The notes: generated by a model not told the origin, from the letters alone. A stretch of DNA of 54,760 bases from Magnetococcales bacterium HCHbin5 (GCA_002753505.1 PEAG01000014.1:1-54760), one strand, 5' to 3'; positions 8,790 to 18,195 are shown, counted from the first letter of the stretch. Made by a program: numbers and translations.

Positions 8790-10064
8790 ATGTTTCCTGG
8801 TGGTGGACTGCATATCGACCAAGCCCCTCCCCTGAGTATCCCGTTTCGTTTTTTTGCAACGGCCCCCTTTTTTTTGATCGTCTGTGGGTTGGTGTTGATC
8901 AAGGAGGGGAATGGGCTGTTTCTGACACCGTTGTTGCCTGAAACGGTGGCAATGGTGCATCTGCTGACCCTGGGCTGGATCGCAACCGTCATGTTTGGTG
9001 CCATGTACCAGATGATCCCGGTGTTGGGAGGGGGGCCCGTGCCCTGGCTGCAGGGATGCCGCTGGGTCCATTTGCTGCTGATTGTCGGTGTGTTGACCCT
9101 TGTACTGGAGCTGGGGGTGGGGTTGCACCGCTGGCTTTTGCTGGTCGCCAGCTTCAGCCTGGGGGGGGCGTTGACACTCTTCATTGTCCCGGTCGGTATT
9201 GCCCTCGTTCGGGCTCCGGTGGTGCATCCAACCCTGTGGGCGATGCGTATTGCCATTGTGAGCCTGATCGCCGTGTTGACCATGGGGTTGATTTTTCTGG
9301 GCGAGTATGCCCATGGATTCCTGCCGATGGATCGCTATGCCATGGTGGGTGTTCACCTGGTCTGGGGCCTTTTCGGCTGGATCGGTACCCTGATGCTGGG
9401 GGTCTCTTTCCACGTATTGCCCATGTTTTACATGATGCCGCTCTTTCCCAGACCGCAGGCCAACAAAATTTTGTTGGGCCTGGTGATCAGTTGGATCCTG
9501 CTGCCCGCTTTCATACTGCTGTGGAACCCGGTGCCGTATGGACTGGTTTGGTTGGCTGCGCTGCCCGCTTTGGCGGCGTTGGGGTTGTACGGCAAGATCA
9601 TGGTGACGCTGTTTCGTAACCGGAAGCGGAAAAAATGGGATGTCACGTTGCGGTTGTGGCAGGTGGGCTATCTGTCCGGGGCTCTCGCCGTTGGGGTCAT
9701 GTTGGCTTGGCCGGTACTGGAGGCGGATCGCTGGCGTTATCTGTTTGCAGTCCTCTTTTTGTTCGGCTTTGTCAGCAGCATCATGACGGGCATGCTGTAT
9801 CGCATTATTCCTTTCCTGACATGGTTCCACCGTTACAGCCAGCAGGCCGGCCGGCCGGGCATCCCGATGATGGAAGATTTGACCCCCAAGAAATCGGCGC
9901 AATGGCAATGGTGGAATCAAGGGTTGGGGGTGGTGGTATTGGGGGGGGCGGTGTTGACCGGTTGGGATCCGTTGGTGCGTTTGGGGGGGGGTACCCTGGT
10001 CATGGCGGGGCTGATGCTCTGGTATCTGTTATATTTTGCCCTTCGCAGCCGCCTGCCTGAGTGA
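8790..10064 (+). CDS. Polytopic membrane protein of the haem-copper oxidase I/NnrS-like type
   Basis: A 424-residue integral membrane protein with about 12 hydrophobic helices. Two internally similar segments occur: VHLLTLGWIATVMFGAMYQM (about residue 54) and VHLVWGLFGWIGTLMLGV (about residue 189), each starting with a conserved His in a helix and ending near a Pro. Later histidines lie near FLTWFHRYS. This fits the family of haem-copper-oxidase-subunit-I-like or NnrS-like proteins found in many proteobacteria, proposed to bind haem and copper in nitrogen-oxide or oxygen stress. The exact biochemical role is not known. AGGAG stands upstream of the ATG. It is 43 bp downstream of bioA and possibly co-transcribed. 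Confidence 0.7.
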   Translation: MFPGGGLHIDQAPPLSIPFRFFATAPFFLIVCGLVLIKEGNGLFLTPLLPETVAMVHLLTLGWIATVMFGAMYQMIPVLGGGPVPWLQGCRWVHLLLIVGVLTLVLELGVGLHRWLLLVASFSLGGALTLFIVPVGIALVRAPVVHPTLWAMRIAIVSLIAVLTMGLIFLGEYAHGFLPMDRYAMVGVHLVWGLFGWIGTLMLGVSFHVLPMFYMMPLFPRPQANKILLGLVISWILLPAFILLWNPVPYGLVWLAALPALAALGLYGKIMVTLFRNRKRKKWDVTLRLWQVGYLSGALAVGVMLAWPVLEADRWRYLFAVLFLFGFVSSIMTGMLYRIIPFLTWFHRYSQQAGRPGIPMMEDLTPKKSAQWQWWNQGLGVVVLGGAVLTGWDPLVRLGGGTLVMAGLMLWYLLYFALRSRLPE

Positions 10065-10302
10065 CGGCGCATGGGATCCACCCTGTTTGCAGTACAGCCT
10101 CTTCAAAACGGGTGCAGCTTCCGGTTGGTGCGGCAGAGGGATTGGGAAAAAGTCGCTTTTCCCCCATTGCTAATGTGAATCGGTTGGTGTATGGTTCCGG
10201 GGTTTTTGACGCGCCTCCGGCCGCCTGCGGCTCTCCGAGGAGACCCTGGGCGGGTTGCCCTCGGCGGGGGAACTCTCTGTCAATCCAGTCTGGTGGCTCA
10301 CC

Positions 10303-11247
10303 ATGTCAATCGAAAAGATGAAAATTTTTGCCGGAACCTCCAACCCGGAACTGGGTCGGCGGATTGCGGAATATCTCTCTGTTTCCCTCGCATCTGCCAC
10401 CATCAAGCGGTTTTCCGATGGTGAAATTTTTGTTCAGATTGATGAAAATGTGCGGGGCCGGGATGTGTTTGTGATTCAATCCACCTCCTCACCGGCCAAT
10501 GATCACCTGATGGAGTTGCTGATCATGGTGGATGCGCTGCGCCGTGCCTCGGCCGGGCGCATCACGGCGGTGATTCCCTATTACGGCTATGCCCGCCAGG
10601 ATCGCAAAGAGGCGGGTCGAACCCCCATTACCGCCAAACTGGTGGCCGATCTGATGGATGCGGGCGGGGTGGCGCGGGTGCTGACCATGGATCTGCATGC
10701 GGGCCAGATTCAGGGCTTTTTCAATATGCCGGTTGATAATATCTATGCGACACCTGTACTGTTGGGTGCGGTGCGTCGGCAAGGGTTTGGCAATGCGGTG
10801 GTGATCTCCCCGGATGTGGGTGGGGTGGTGCGGGCCCGCTCTTATGCCAAGCGGTTGGATGTGGATCTGGCCATCATCGACAAACGGCGACCCGCTGCCA
10901 ATGTGGCGGCGGTACACCATATCATCGGTGAGGTGGAGGACAAGGATTGCATCATTGTGGATGACATGGTGGATACCGCCGGCACCTTGACCAAAGCGGC
11001 AGAAGCCCTGATGGAACGCGGTGCCCGTTCGGTCTCTGCTGTCTGCACCCATGGTGTTCTTTCGGGCCCGGCGGTGGATCGGATCGAGGCGTCGGTATTG
11101 GAACAGGTGCTGGTCACCGATACCATTGCCCAATCGGCCCGGGCCGTCGCCTGCCAAAAAATCAAGTGTCATTCGGTGGCCGGTCTGTTGGGGGAGGCGA
11201 TCCGGCGTATCAGCGACGAGGAGTCTGTCAGTTCGCTGTTTGTTTGA
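10303..11247 (+). CDS. prs: Ribose-phosphate pyrophosphokinase
   Basis: A 314-residue cytosolic enzyme making PRPP from ribose 5-phosphate and ATP for nucleotide, His, Trp and NAD synthesis. The PRPP-binding loop [14 protein letters not shown], the ATP-site [10 protein letters not shown] and the [20 protein letters not shown] segment are all present. Length matches the bacterial enzyme (about 315). ATG 10303 gives [17 protein letters not shown]; the frame is open further upstream but that extension is not like the family. The 238-bp leader (10065-10302) contains a 7-bp hairpin (GGGAAAA/TTTTCCC at 10144-10163) and no tRNA that I can find. It heads the run prs-rplY-pth-ychF common in proteobacteria. 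Confidence 0.96.
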   Translation: MSIEKMKIFAGTSNPELGRRIAEYLSVSLASATIKRFSDGEIFVQIDENVRGRDVFVIQSTSSPANDHLMELLIMVDALRRASAGRITAVIPYYGYARQDRKEAGRTPITAKLVADLMDAGGVARVLTMDLHAGQIQGFFNMPVDNIYATPVLLGAVRRQGFGNAVVISPDVGGVVRARSYAKRLDVDLAIIDKRRPAANVAAVHHIIGEVEDKDCIIVDDMVDTAGTLTKAAEALMERGARSVSAVCTHGVLSGPAVDRIEASVLEQVLVTDTIAQSARAVACQKIKCHSVAGLLGEAIRRISDEESVSSLFV

Positions 11248-11364
11248 GACCCCTTCTGTTCCGTTTGTTGGTGAGGTAGCACATCCAGCACCCCTGGAGG
11301 CTGGTGTGTTTGAGGGTTCCCTTTCGTTGGGAAGGGATTTTTTAGCGTATCAAGGAGAATAACA

Positions 11365-11967
11365 ATGGCAATCATCAATGCAACAACACGAGACGGTGCC
11401 GGCAAGGGGGTGGCCCGCAAACTGCGTCGTGAAGGACGTGTGCCCGCGGTGCTGTATGGCGGTGGCAAACCGAATATCAATCTTTCCCTGAGTGCCAAGG
11501 AGTGGGACGAACTGCTTGTCAAGGAGAAGAGCGGCTTGCGTACCCATCGGCAGGAGATGGTGATCGATGGCACCACCCGGACCCTGGTCCTGATGCGTGC
11601 TTCCCAGATTCATCCCCTTTCGGGCAATGTGGTCCATGTGGATTTTACCCGCTTTGATCCCACACAAAAGATTGAAATTGCCGTGCCGATCCATCTTGAA
11701 GGTGAGGAAAGATGTCCGGGCGTCAAGGCGGGCGGCGTGCTGCAGTTGGTGCATCGCGAATTGCACATCAGCTGCCTGGCGGGCAATGTGCCTGACTATA
11801 TCACCGTCTCGGTGGCGCAGGTGGAGATTGGCCATTCCGTTCACATCCAGGATGTAACACTGCCGGAGGGGGTTGAGGTCCACGGGGAGGAAGATTTGAC
11901 CATCCTGACCGTGGTGGCCCCGCGCTCGGAAGCGGTGGATGAAGAGGCTGAGACCGCAGCGGAGTAG
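11365..11967 (+). CDS. rplY: Large-subunit ribosomal protein bL25 (CTC/TL5 form)
   Basis: A 200-residue protein of the long bL25/CTC type that binds 5S rRNA in the large subunit. The N-terminal domain shows GAGKGVARKLRREGRVPAVLYG, the 5S-binding portion, followed by a C-terminal beta domain (~95-185) and an acidic tail ending EEAETAAE. AAGGAGAATAACA precedes ATG 11365. It sits 117 bp after prs and only 4 bp before pth, an order conserved in many proteobacteria. Nothing unusual is seen. Confidence 0.95.
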   Translation: MAIINATTRDGAGKGVARKLRREGRVPAVLYGGGKPNINLSLSAKEWDELLVKEKSGLRTHRQEMVIDGTTRTLVLMRASQIHPLSGNVVHVDFTRFDPTQKIEIAVPIHLEGEERCPGVKAGGVLQLVHRELHISCLAGNVPDYITVSVAQVEIGHSVHIQDVTLPEGVEVHGEEDLTILTVVAPRSEAVDEEAETAAE

Positions 11968-11971
11968 GGGG

Positions 11972-12643
11972 ATGAGACCCTTTCCTCCCCCCTCCATGCC
12001 AGGGAGCGGGGCTGAGAGCAGGGCGGGTGAAACCGCAAAATTGCTGGTTGGTCTGGGTAATCCCGGTGAAAAATACCGGGATACCCGGCACAACCTGGGC
12101 TGGCATGCGGTGCAGCAGATGGTGGACTATTATCGTCTCCGCTCCGTTGGTCGGCGATTCGAAGGCCATTTTGGTGACGGTTCCATTGAGTCCAGTCGGG
12201 TCTGGTGGCTGTTGCCGGAGACATACATGAATCTGGCCGGTCAGTCGGTCGGGGCTGCGGTCCGGTTTTTCAAGCTGACTCCCGGACAGGTGATTGTTTT
12301 TCACGATGATCTGGATCTGGAACCGGGACGGGTGCGGCTCAAGCGTGGTGGAGGCCATGGCGGGCATAACGGCTTGAAATCCATCCAGCAGGTGTTGGGA
12401 TCGGCCGATTTTGTGCGGGTGCGCCTGGGTATTGGCCGCCCGCCGCCGGGCATGGAGCCGGCGCACTATGTGTTGGCCCCTTTCAGCAGTTCGGAGCGCA
12501 CGACGCTGGCCTCCACGTTGGACCGACTGCCCCGCGCCCTTTTGTTTATTCTGCAGGAGGATTTGGCGGGCGCGATGAACAGCCTCTGCAATCCGCCAAC
12601 CGCTTCCGCATCCCCATCCCCTTCGATCACTCCAACCATATAG
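11972..12643 (+). CDS. pth: Peptidyl-tRNA hydrolase
   Basis: The enzyme frees tRNA from stalled peptidyl-tRNA. Core motifs are intact: LVGLGNPGEKYRDTRHNLGW with the catalytic His in RHNLG, PETYMNLAGQSV, and the FHDDLDLEPG and GGGHGGHNGLKSI segments. I choose ATG 11972 (223 aa) because GGAGTAGGGG lies just before it; that gives an N-terminal extension of ~22 residues rich in Pro and Ser ahead of the usual beginning. ATG 11996 would shorten it. An upstream ATG at 11939 would overlap rplY. It follows rplY by 4 bp and precedes ychF by 12 bp. Confidence 0.94.
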   Translation: MRPFPPPSMPGSGAESRAGETAKLLVGLGNPGEKYRDTRHNLGWHAVQQMVDYYRLRSVGRRFEGHFGDGSIESSRVWWLLPETYMNLAGQSVGAAVRFFKLTPGQVIVFHDDLDLEPGRVRLKRGGGHGGHNGLKSIQQVLGSADFVRVRLGIGRPPPGMEPAHYVLAPFSSSERTTLASTLDRLPRALLFILQEDLAGAMNSLCNPPTASASPSPSITPTI

Positions 12644-12655
12644 ATAGAGAACGCC

Positions 12656-13765
12656 ATGGCATTGCAGTGCGGGATTGTCGGATTGCCTAATGTAGGAAAA
12701 TCCACTATTTTTAATGCGTTGACAGCGGCCGGGGCAGAGATGGCCAACTATCCGTTCTGCACCATAGAGCCCAATGTGGGGGTTGTTGCGGTACGGGATC
12801 CGCGTTTGGATGCCTTGGTCTCTCTGGTACGGCCGCAGAAGACCATTCCCACGGTGATGGAGTTTGTCGATATTGCGGGTCTGGTCAAGGGGGCCAGTCA
12901 GGGAGAGGGGCTGGGCAACCAGTTTTTAGGCCATATTCGGCAGGTGGATGCGGTGGCGCATGTGGTCCGCTGTTTTCAGGATGATGATATTACCCACGTT
13001 CAGGGTCGGGTGGATCCGGTGACGGATGTGTTGGTGATTGAGACCGAGTTGATGCTGGCAGATCTGGCGGCGGTGGAAAAGCGGATAGGTGGGATCGGCA
13101 AGCGGGCCAAGTCGGGGGAAAAGGAGGCGCGTCTGTTGGAACCGATCTATCAGAAGGTGATCGAAGGGTTGAACGCGGGGGTGCCGATTCGGTTGCAGGG
13201 GCTGAGTGGGGAGGAGTTGGCGGCCCTGAAGGATCTGTTTTTGTTGACCAGCAAGCCGGTTTTGTATGTGTGCAACGTGGCGGAGGAGGCGGTGCAGTCG
13301 GCGCAGCAGCTGGGCCAGCATGCCATGGTGGATGCGGTGCGTCAGTTGGCAGCGGAACAGGGAGCAGCTGTGGTGGCCATCTGTGGTCGCATGGAGGCGG
13401 AAGTCAGCGAGTTGGATGAGGCGGAGCGGTTGGTGTTTCTGGAAGAGTTGGGGATGACCGATTCCGGTTTGGACCGGTTGGTGCGGCAGGCGTACGATCT
13501 GTTGGGGTTGATGACCTTTTTTACGGTGGGTCCGAAAGAGGTACGGGCCTGGACGGTCAGGAAAGGGGCGACGGCATTTGATGCGGCCGGGGCGATTCAT
13601 ACCGATTTTCAGCGGGGATTTATCCGGGCGGAGGTGATCGGGTTCGAGGACATGATTGCCTGCAAAGGGGAGCAGGGGGCCAAGGAGAAGGGGCGGTTTC
13701 GTTTGGAGGGGCGGGATTATCTGGTGACGGATGGGGATTGCATGCATTTTCGGTTTAACGTTTGA
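12656..13765 (+). CDS. ychF: Redox-regulated ATPase/translation-associated P-loop protein YchF
   Basis: A 369-residue Obg-family P-loop NTPase, a ribosome-associated protein that prefers ATP. It has the P-loop GLPNVGKST, switch segment FVDIAGLVKGASQGEGLGN, a helical insert and a C-terminal TGS domain (FFTVGPKEVRAWTVRKG... to DYLVTDGDCMHFRFNV). Length and ends match the family. It is 12 bp downstream of pth in the conserved prs-rplY-pth-ychF order. Confidence 0.96.
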   Translation: MALQCGIVGLPNVGKSTIFNALTAAGAEMANYPFCTIEPNVGVVAVRDPRLDALVSLVRPQKTIPTVMEFVDIAGLVKGASQGEGLGNQFLGHIRQVDAVAHVVRCFQDDDITHVQGRVDPVTDVLVIETELMLADLAAVEKRIGGIGKRAKSGEKEARLLEPIYQKVIEGLNAGVPIRLQGLSGEELAALKDLFLLTSKPVLYVCNVAEEAVQSAQQLGQHAMVDAVRQLAAEQGAAVVAICGRMEAEVSELDEAERLVFLEELGMTDSGLDRLVRQAYDLLGLMTFFTVGPKEVRAWTVRKGATAFDAAGAIHTDFQRGFIRAEVIGFEDMIACKGEQGAKEKGRFRLEGRDYLVTDGDCMHFRFNV

Positions 13766-13776
13766 CCGGGGCCTGT

Positions 13777-14418
13777 ATGCAGAGCGATAGACCGGTGGCG
13801 GTGGCCAGGACAGGGGCTTCGGGGGCGCGATATGGGTTGCGACTGCTGGGGAGCCTGTTGTTGTTGCAGCAGCGGGTGGACTTGCTGATTTCCGATGCGG
13901 CCCGGCTGGTTTTGCGGCAGGAGTGTGGGCTGGATGTGCAGGGGGATGGTGCAGCGGTTGTGCAGGCGTTGGCGGAGCCGCTGGGTCGGGAGCTGGGTCG
14001 GGGGGTTGAGGTGGCGGGTTTGCGCCATTTTGCCCAATCGGATTGGATGGCTCCGCTGGCTTCCGGGGCGTCCGGCTCGCGGGCGATGGTGGTCTGCCCC
14101 TGCTCCATGGGCACGCTGGCGGCCATTGCCCATGGATTATCGGACACCTTGATTGAGCGGGCAGCTGATGTAATGATCAAGGAGCGACGACCACTGCTAT
14201 TGGTGCCCCGGGAGGCTCCGTTGTCTGCCATTCACCTGGAAAACATGTTAGGCTTGACCCGGTTGGGGGTGACGATTCTGCCGGCGGCTCCCGGTTTTTA
14301 CCACCGACCGGTGACGGTAGAGGCGTTGTTGGATTTCATGGTTGCGCGTATACTGGACCAGCTGGGCATTGCCCATCGGTTGCTTCCTTCCTGGCCGCCG
14401 GCATCAAACGCAAGCTAG
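13777..14418 (+). CDS. ubiX: UbiX-type flavin prenyltransferase
   Basis: A 213-residue protein of the UbiX/Pad1 flavoprotein family, which prenylates FMN to make the cofactor of UbiD-type decarboxylases in ubiquinone synthesis. The nucleotide-binding start VARTGASGARYGLRLLGSL, the PCSMGTLAAIAHGLSDTLIERAADV segment and RRPLLLVPREAPLSAIHLENML are characteristic. ATG 13777 is preferred over TTG 13762, which would overlap the ychF stop. In VARTGASG, the Arg before TGASG replaces the more usual Thr. It probably belongs to the same transcript as ychF. No ubiD is in the window. Confidence 0.92.
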   Translation: MQSDRPVAVARTGASGARYGLRLLGSLLLLQQRVDLLISDAARLVLRQECGLDVQGDGAAVVQALAEPLGRELGRGVEVAGLRHFAQSDWMAPLASGASGSRAMVVCPCSMGTLAAIAHGLSDTLIERAADVMIKERRPLLLVPREAPLSAIHLENMLGLTRLGVTILPAAPGFYHRPVTVEALLDFMVARILDQLGIAHRLLPSWPPASNAS

Positions 14419-14460
14419 CGGCCATTGGAGTCCGGCATTTTGCTTTTGAGGAGAACGGTT

Positions 14461-15075
14461 GTGACATCCATTCAACAGGCAGGTCGAGAGGTTGCCTCAT
14501 CCCGGAGAAGGGGGTTCTGGGCAGTTTTTGTCGGTGGTTTGTTGGTGGGCGTATGTGGCTTTGCAGGATTTCACTTTTTGCTTATGGATGGCTTTACGAA
14601 CAGCCTGGAGATGTGCATCTCCTGCCACGAGATGGATGGCGTCTATCGGGAGTACCAAAAGAGTACGCACTATAAAAATCCTGCGGGCGTGCGGGTCATC
14701 TGCGCCAATTGTCACATTCCCCATGGGAAAGGGGTGGCGGACTACCTGGACAAGTTGGTGGACAAGGTGGTTGTCGGAGGGCGTCATCTCTTTCACCATC
14801 TGAAGGGTACCTATCCTGACGCCAACTCCTTTGAATCCGCCCGCTACAGGTTGTCCCAGGATGTTTTGGCAAACATGCGCCAGCGGGATTCCAAAGAGTG
14901 TCGTCAATGTCATACCTATGAGTCGATGCAGTTTTCCAGTCAAGGCCGTTCAGCCGCCAGCAAGCACGAGCGGGTGATGAAAGAGGGCAGCAAGACCTGC
15001 GTTGATTGTCATTCTGGCATTGTACACGAGTTACCGGAAGAGCCGACCAGCCCGGAGGGAGGTGACAAAAAATGA
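14461..15075 (+). CDS. NapC/NirT-type tetrahaem cytochrome c quinol dehydrogenase
   Basis: A 204-residue membrane-anchored periplasmic cytochrome. The start is GTG 14461, with GAGGAG placed eight bases upstream. One N-terminal transmembrane helix (~19-42) is followed by four haem-binding motifs: CISCH (52-56), CANCH (81-85), CRQCH (147-151) and CVDCH (180-184). This arrangement and size match NapC/NirT/NrfH proteins that take electrons from the quinol pool and hand them to a periplasmic partner. The last four bases overlap the start of the cytochrome c'-like gene, so that protein is the likely partner. No nap, nir or nrf catalytic gene lies nearby. Confidence 0.93.
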   Translation: MTSIQQAGREVASSRRRGFWAVFVGGLLVGVCGFAGFHFLLMDGFTNSLEMCISCHEMDGVYREYQKSTHYKNPAGVRVICANCHIPHGKGVADYLDKLVDKVVVGGRHLFHHLKGTYPDANSFESARYRLSQDVLANMRQRDSKECRQCHTYESMQFSSQGRSAASKHERVMKEGSKTCVDCHSGIVHELPEEPTSPEGGDKK

Positions 15076-15593
15076 GCGTTGATGGGTATGTTGGCCGTTA
15101 TGTTGGCAGGAAAATTGTTTTTTGCGGGTTGCTGGTTGGGTTGTTGTCCATGCTGTCAGGTCAGGCGGTGGCGTCTGAAAAAGAGCATTATGTTCAATCT
15201 GTCATCTCGCTGCTGCGACTGCATGCCGATGCCATTCGCCAGTTGGCAACCAAGGAGTTCAAGTACAGCAGAAATTTGGCCCGCCATGCAGCTGCCTTGC
15301 ATCACACCTTTGGTCTGTTGGGGCCCATGGACTGGCATACCGCCGAGGCAGCGTTTTTGCAAAAAAAATCGGCAGATGGCCAGCTTCTCCAGGCGGATGA
15401 TTTTGAAAAGATGGCCGACAGGTGCCAACTGTCGATGAAAACGCTTCAGCAGACGGCTCTCCAGCATGTGGAGTCGGGGGGCAAACCGGAACCGGTACTC
15501 AAGGCACTGGATGATGTGCAGGGGGTATGCAGCAGCTGTCATGACCTGTTGGGGGGTGCAGCCCCGGACGTGTGGGGCAAACAGGGTAAATAA
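15072..15593 (+). CDS. Periplasmic cytochrome c'-like monohaem protein
   Basis: A 173-residue exported protein. A signal peptide covers ~1-35 (hydrophobic IVFCGLLVGLLSMLSG, cleavage likely near AVAS-EKE). The mature part is helical with a single CSSCH haem site at 153-157 near the C-terminus, the hallmark of the four-helix cytochrome c' family, whose members bind NO or act as electron carriers. It overlaps the NapC-type gene in ATGA, so the two form a two-gene redox unit running from membrane quinol to the periplasm (inference). A plausible intrinsic terminator follows at 15663-15702. Confidence 0.8.
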   Translation: MSVDGYVGRYVGRKIVFCGLLVGLLSMLSGQAVASEKEHYVQSVISLLRLHADAIRQLATKEFKYSRNLARHAAALHHTFGLLGPMDWHTAEAAFLQKKSADGQLLQADDFEKMADRCQLSMKTLQQTALQHVESGGKPEPVLKALDDVQGVCSSCHDLLGGAAPDVWGKQGK

Positions 15594-15987
15594 CCCGCGC
15601 AGGGCCTGAATATTCCTTGGGTACAGCCCAAAGCAAACGAGGGTGGTGGAATCGGACCGCTCCGGTTGTTTTGGGAGATTGCAACAAACCGCTGTTTTTT
15701 TTGAGATCTTCCGCTTTTCTCTCCTGTCGCAGGCCACAAGGATATTGGTGGGGTGCCGCCTTGTTTTTGCCAATAAACGGTGGACTCTCCGGTTAATAAT
15801 CAGGGCCGGTTCTTCCAGATGTCCAGCTGCGCGCTGCCGGCTTTTTTTGTCAACGTGACCCTTGAAAATCGCCTTTCAGTTCATATCTCACAAAATCAAC
15901 GCGCCTGTTTTGCTGCATGTTCGATTATCTGGTCCAGTCCAGTTTTATACCAATCTCAGACTTTGACATATATGAAGAGAGGCATTC
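15594..15987. other. Intergenic region with terminator and leader of the large fusion gene
   Basis: A 394-bp stretch with no convincing gene. Short open frames cross it but lack ribosome-binding sites and family resemblance. It holds a terminator-like hairpin at 15663-15702 and, near the right end, TTGACA-like and GAAGAGAGG sequences that should serve the gene starting at 15988. Confidence 0.6.
15663..15702 (+). terminator. Intrinsic terminator after the NapC/cytochrome c' pair
   Basis: CGGTTGTT (15663-15670) pairs with AACAAACCG (15683-15691) with one bulged A. The loop is 12 nt, and a run of eight Ts follows at 15695-15702. Position and orientation fit the end of the two-gene cytochrome transcript. 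Confidence 0.55.
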
Positions 15988-18168
15988 ATGTCAAAACATA
16001 TCACAATTGATAAGGTTATCATCGCCCTGGCCCTGCTTCAGCTGGATCATGAACGTGTCTTCTGTGCTGTGGTTGATGTGGGTGCTGGCACAGGTCTGTT
16101 TGCCCGCTTGATCCGCTACTTGTTGCCCGGCAGGTACTGGAGTGCAATTGAAGCAAGATCTGCGTGCGTGGAGGCGTTTGAGCTGAAAAGCCTTTACGAC
16201 AAGGTGTATGTATCGGATGTGCGGTATTTGGACATGCAGACGCTTCCCAAAGGGGGGGTTGCACTGTTGGGAGGTCTGCTGGAACGGATGAGCCTGGAGG
16301 ATGCCATTCAGACGGTTGCACGCCTGTTGACTGTGAACGATTATGTTTTTCTCTCCATTCGTTTGTCCTCTCCGTTGTCTGAGGCCCCTGAGGCGGACTC
16401 ATTGAATGGGGTGCCTCACCTGTGGAGTGGAGCCGATCTGGCTCTCCTGCCGGGGGGGACGCACGCTGTATATATGGATATGCCTGACGACCCCTCTCAT
16501 GGGCAGATGGTGATCATGGTTTGTGCGAATTCCAAACAGGCACAAGGTGCTGCCATGCGTGCCTTGGCAGCGGCCTTGGAAGAGTTGGCAGGCGATGGGG
16601 GCGTGATGCCGATTTATGAGAAAAGTCTCGGCGACCTGTCCGGTTTGCAGCCATTGCACAGGATTCAACGCCAAATTATCCAACGACCTTTTTTTGAGAG
16701 CTCTTTGATGACGGTCATGCATCGTCTGCTCTGTGCTGAGACAGGTAAGTTGGAGCATGAGCCGTGGCATCCAGAGGCCAGACAGCAGTGGCTGGGATTT
16801 TTGATCGAGTGCTACAATGTGTACTGTCAAGTGGACAATGCTGTTTATGCGGATAAGATCATTGGATTTTTGGCTGCCAGCCATCCGAACAATCCAGCGT
16901 TGCTTGAACCGGCACTGGGGCTGAGCCTTGTTTTGTGTCGTTGGGAGCAGGTGGATCAATATGCAACGCTGCTGCTGGCACAAAATCCGACCCATCTGGA
17001 AGCATTGAAAGCGAAGGTTTGCTTCTGGTATCAATCGCGTGGCGAATCTGAACATATATTGGAGCGGATGGCAATCGCCAAGAGTTTGCCCGCAGATGCA
17101 GAAGAGGAAAAATTTTATTTGCAGAATCTGTATTATGCCCTTGGCTGTATTCTGTTTTCTGATTTGGACGAGAATAAAATTGCATGGGCAAAGGAGTTGA
17201 TCCAGGATGCACGAGGATTCCGCTGCAGTCCGTCTGCGTTGGCGCGCCAGGATGCCCGTACCATCCGATACAACAACATGCTTAAAGATTTTTTTGATAC
17301 CTTTAATCTTGAGTTTATCCTGCGACCCATGCCGGCAGCAGATCCCTGGCCAGAGATTGTCTTTGCCAGTTCCAATGGCCTGCCGCTCCGCCCGTTGGAT
17401 CTTGCTGCCATTGCGGACAGGCTGCAGTCAAAGTTGGTATTCCTGGTCTCTGCCGACGAGTTGTATATCAACAGGTATGCCCACAGCTACATAACATCGA
17501 CGCTGGGAGCCTACGAGAGTTCTCTGATTATGGTCTGTGTGGTGGGTGGTATGGGTCGCCTGAGTGAAATGGCCGCCAGGGTAGGCATTGAAGATGAGCG
17601 GTTGATCTATTGCGGGGATCGGTTTGATCCTGCTGTGGCGGGTTCTTACCATCCAAGGGTCTATTATCAAACGGCCCGCTATCGCTGGATAGAGTATCTG
17701 ATGGAGCATCTGCCGCTGCCTTTTATCGTGAACGACATTGATATTGTCGTTCAGCACGGTATTCAGGATCTGCTCGAGCGATTTGCGGCCTTTGATGTGG
17801 TTGTCAATGAGGAGCAGGCCAGTTTGCAGCTGCAATCCAGAATCATTGCCAACCTGGTTCTGTTCAATCAGACGGCGACGGCAAAACTGTTCGCCAGAGC
17901 CTTAAGATTCTATATCAATACGGCATTACGTGACAACAGGGTCCTGGGTCTCATCCTGGATCAAATTGCCATGGTGATGGCCAGGCAATATGTACAGCGT
18001 TTTTCCGATCCAAAGTTTGGTCGCTTTGCCCCTTTTGATATTAACAACATCATGTTTACCAAAGACAATGTCCAGGTGTATCGGGAACTGTCAAACCAGT
18101 TTTGCTTTCTGGCCTTGTATGCGTCGCAGGACGATGTGATCAATGATAAAAAGTGGTGGCTGGAATAG
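15988..18168 (+). CDS. Methyltransferase-like/TPR-like/glycosyltransferase-like fusion protein
   Basis: A 726-residue soluble protein. Residues ~25-135 look like a SAM-dependent methyltransferase: VVDVGAGTGLFARL (D30-L41) is motif I. The middle (~230-430) is helical with repeat-like segments such as NPALLEPALGLSLVLCRWEQ and PTHLEALKAKVCFWYQSRG that resemble TPR units. The C-terminal ~250 residues resemble a nucleotide-diphospho-sugar transferase: V581-N-D-I-D585 is a DxD-like metal site, and RIIANLVLFNQTATAKLF and LGLILDQIAMVMA fit a GT-A fold. The ATG at 15988 has GAAGAGAGG upstream. It may modify a polysaccharide or a glycoprotein such as flagellin; that is inference. It stands alone between a terminator and a repeat block. 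Confidence 0.65.
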   Translation: MSKHITIDKVIIALALLQLDHERVFCAVVDVGAGTGLFARLIRYLLPGRYWSAIEARSACVEAFELKSLYDKVYVSDVRYLDMQTLPKGGVALLGGLLERMSLEDAIQTVARLLTVNDYVFLSIRLSSPLSEAPEADSLNGVPHLWSGADLALLPGGTHAVYMDMPDDPSHGQMVIMVCANSKQAQGAAMRALAAALEELAGDGGVMPIYEKSLGDLSGLQPLHRIQRQIIQRPFFESSLMTVMHRLLCAETGKLEHEPWHPEARQQWLGFLIECYNVYCQVDNAVYADKIIGFLAASHPNNPALLEPALGLSLVLCRWEQVDQYATLLLAQNPTHLEALKAKVCFWYQSRGESEHILERMAIAKSLPADAEEEKFYLQNLYYALGCILFSDLDENKIAWAKELIQDARGFRCSPSALARQDARTIRYNNMLKDFFDTFNLEFILRPMPAADPWPEIVFASSNGLPLRPLDLAAIADRLQSKLVFLVSADELYINRYAHSYITSTLGAYESSLIMVCVVGGMGRLSEMAARVGIEDERLIYCGDRFDPAVAGSYHPRVYYQTARYRWIEYLMEHLPLPFIVNDIDIVVQHGIQDLLERFAAFDVVVNEEQASLQLQSRIIANLVLFNQTATAKLFARALRFYINTALRDNRVLGLILDQIAMVMARQYVQRFSDPKFGRFAPFDINNIMFTKDNVQVYRELSNQFCFLALYASQDDVINDKKWWLE

Positions 18169-18195
18169 TGGTCCAACCATCCTGATTTGACGGGT

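Noticed and set aside
10065-10302. tRNA gene in the prs leader, as found in some proteobacteria
   Set aside because: No GTTCGAATC-like T-loop or cloverleaf pattern could be found.
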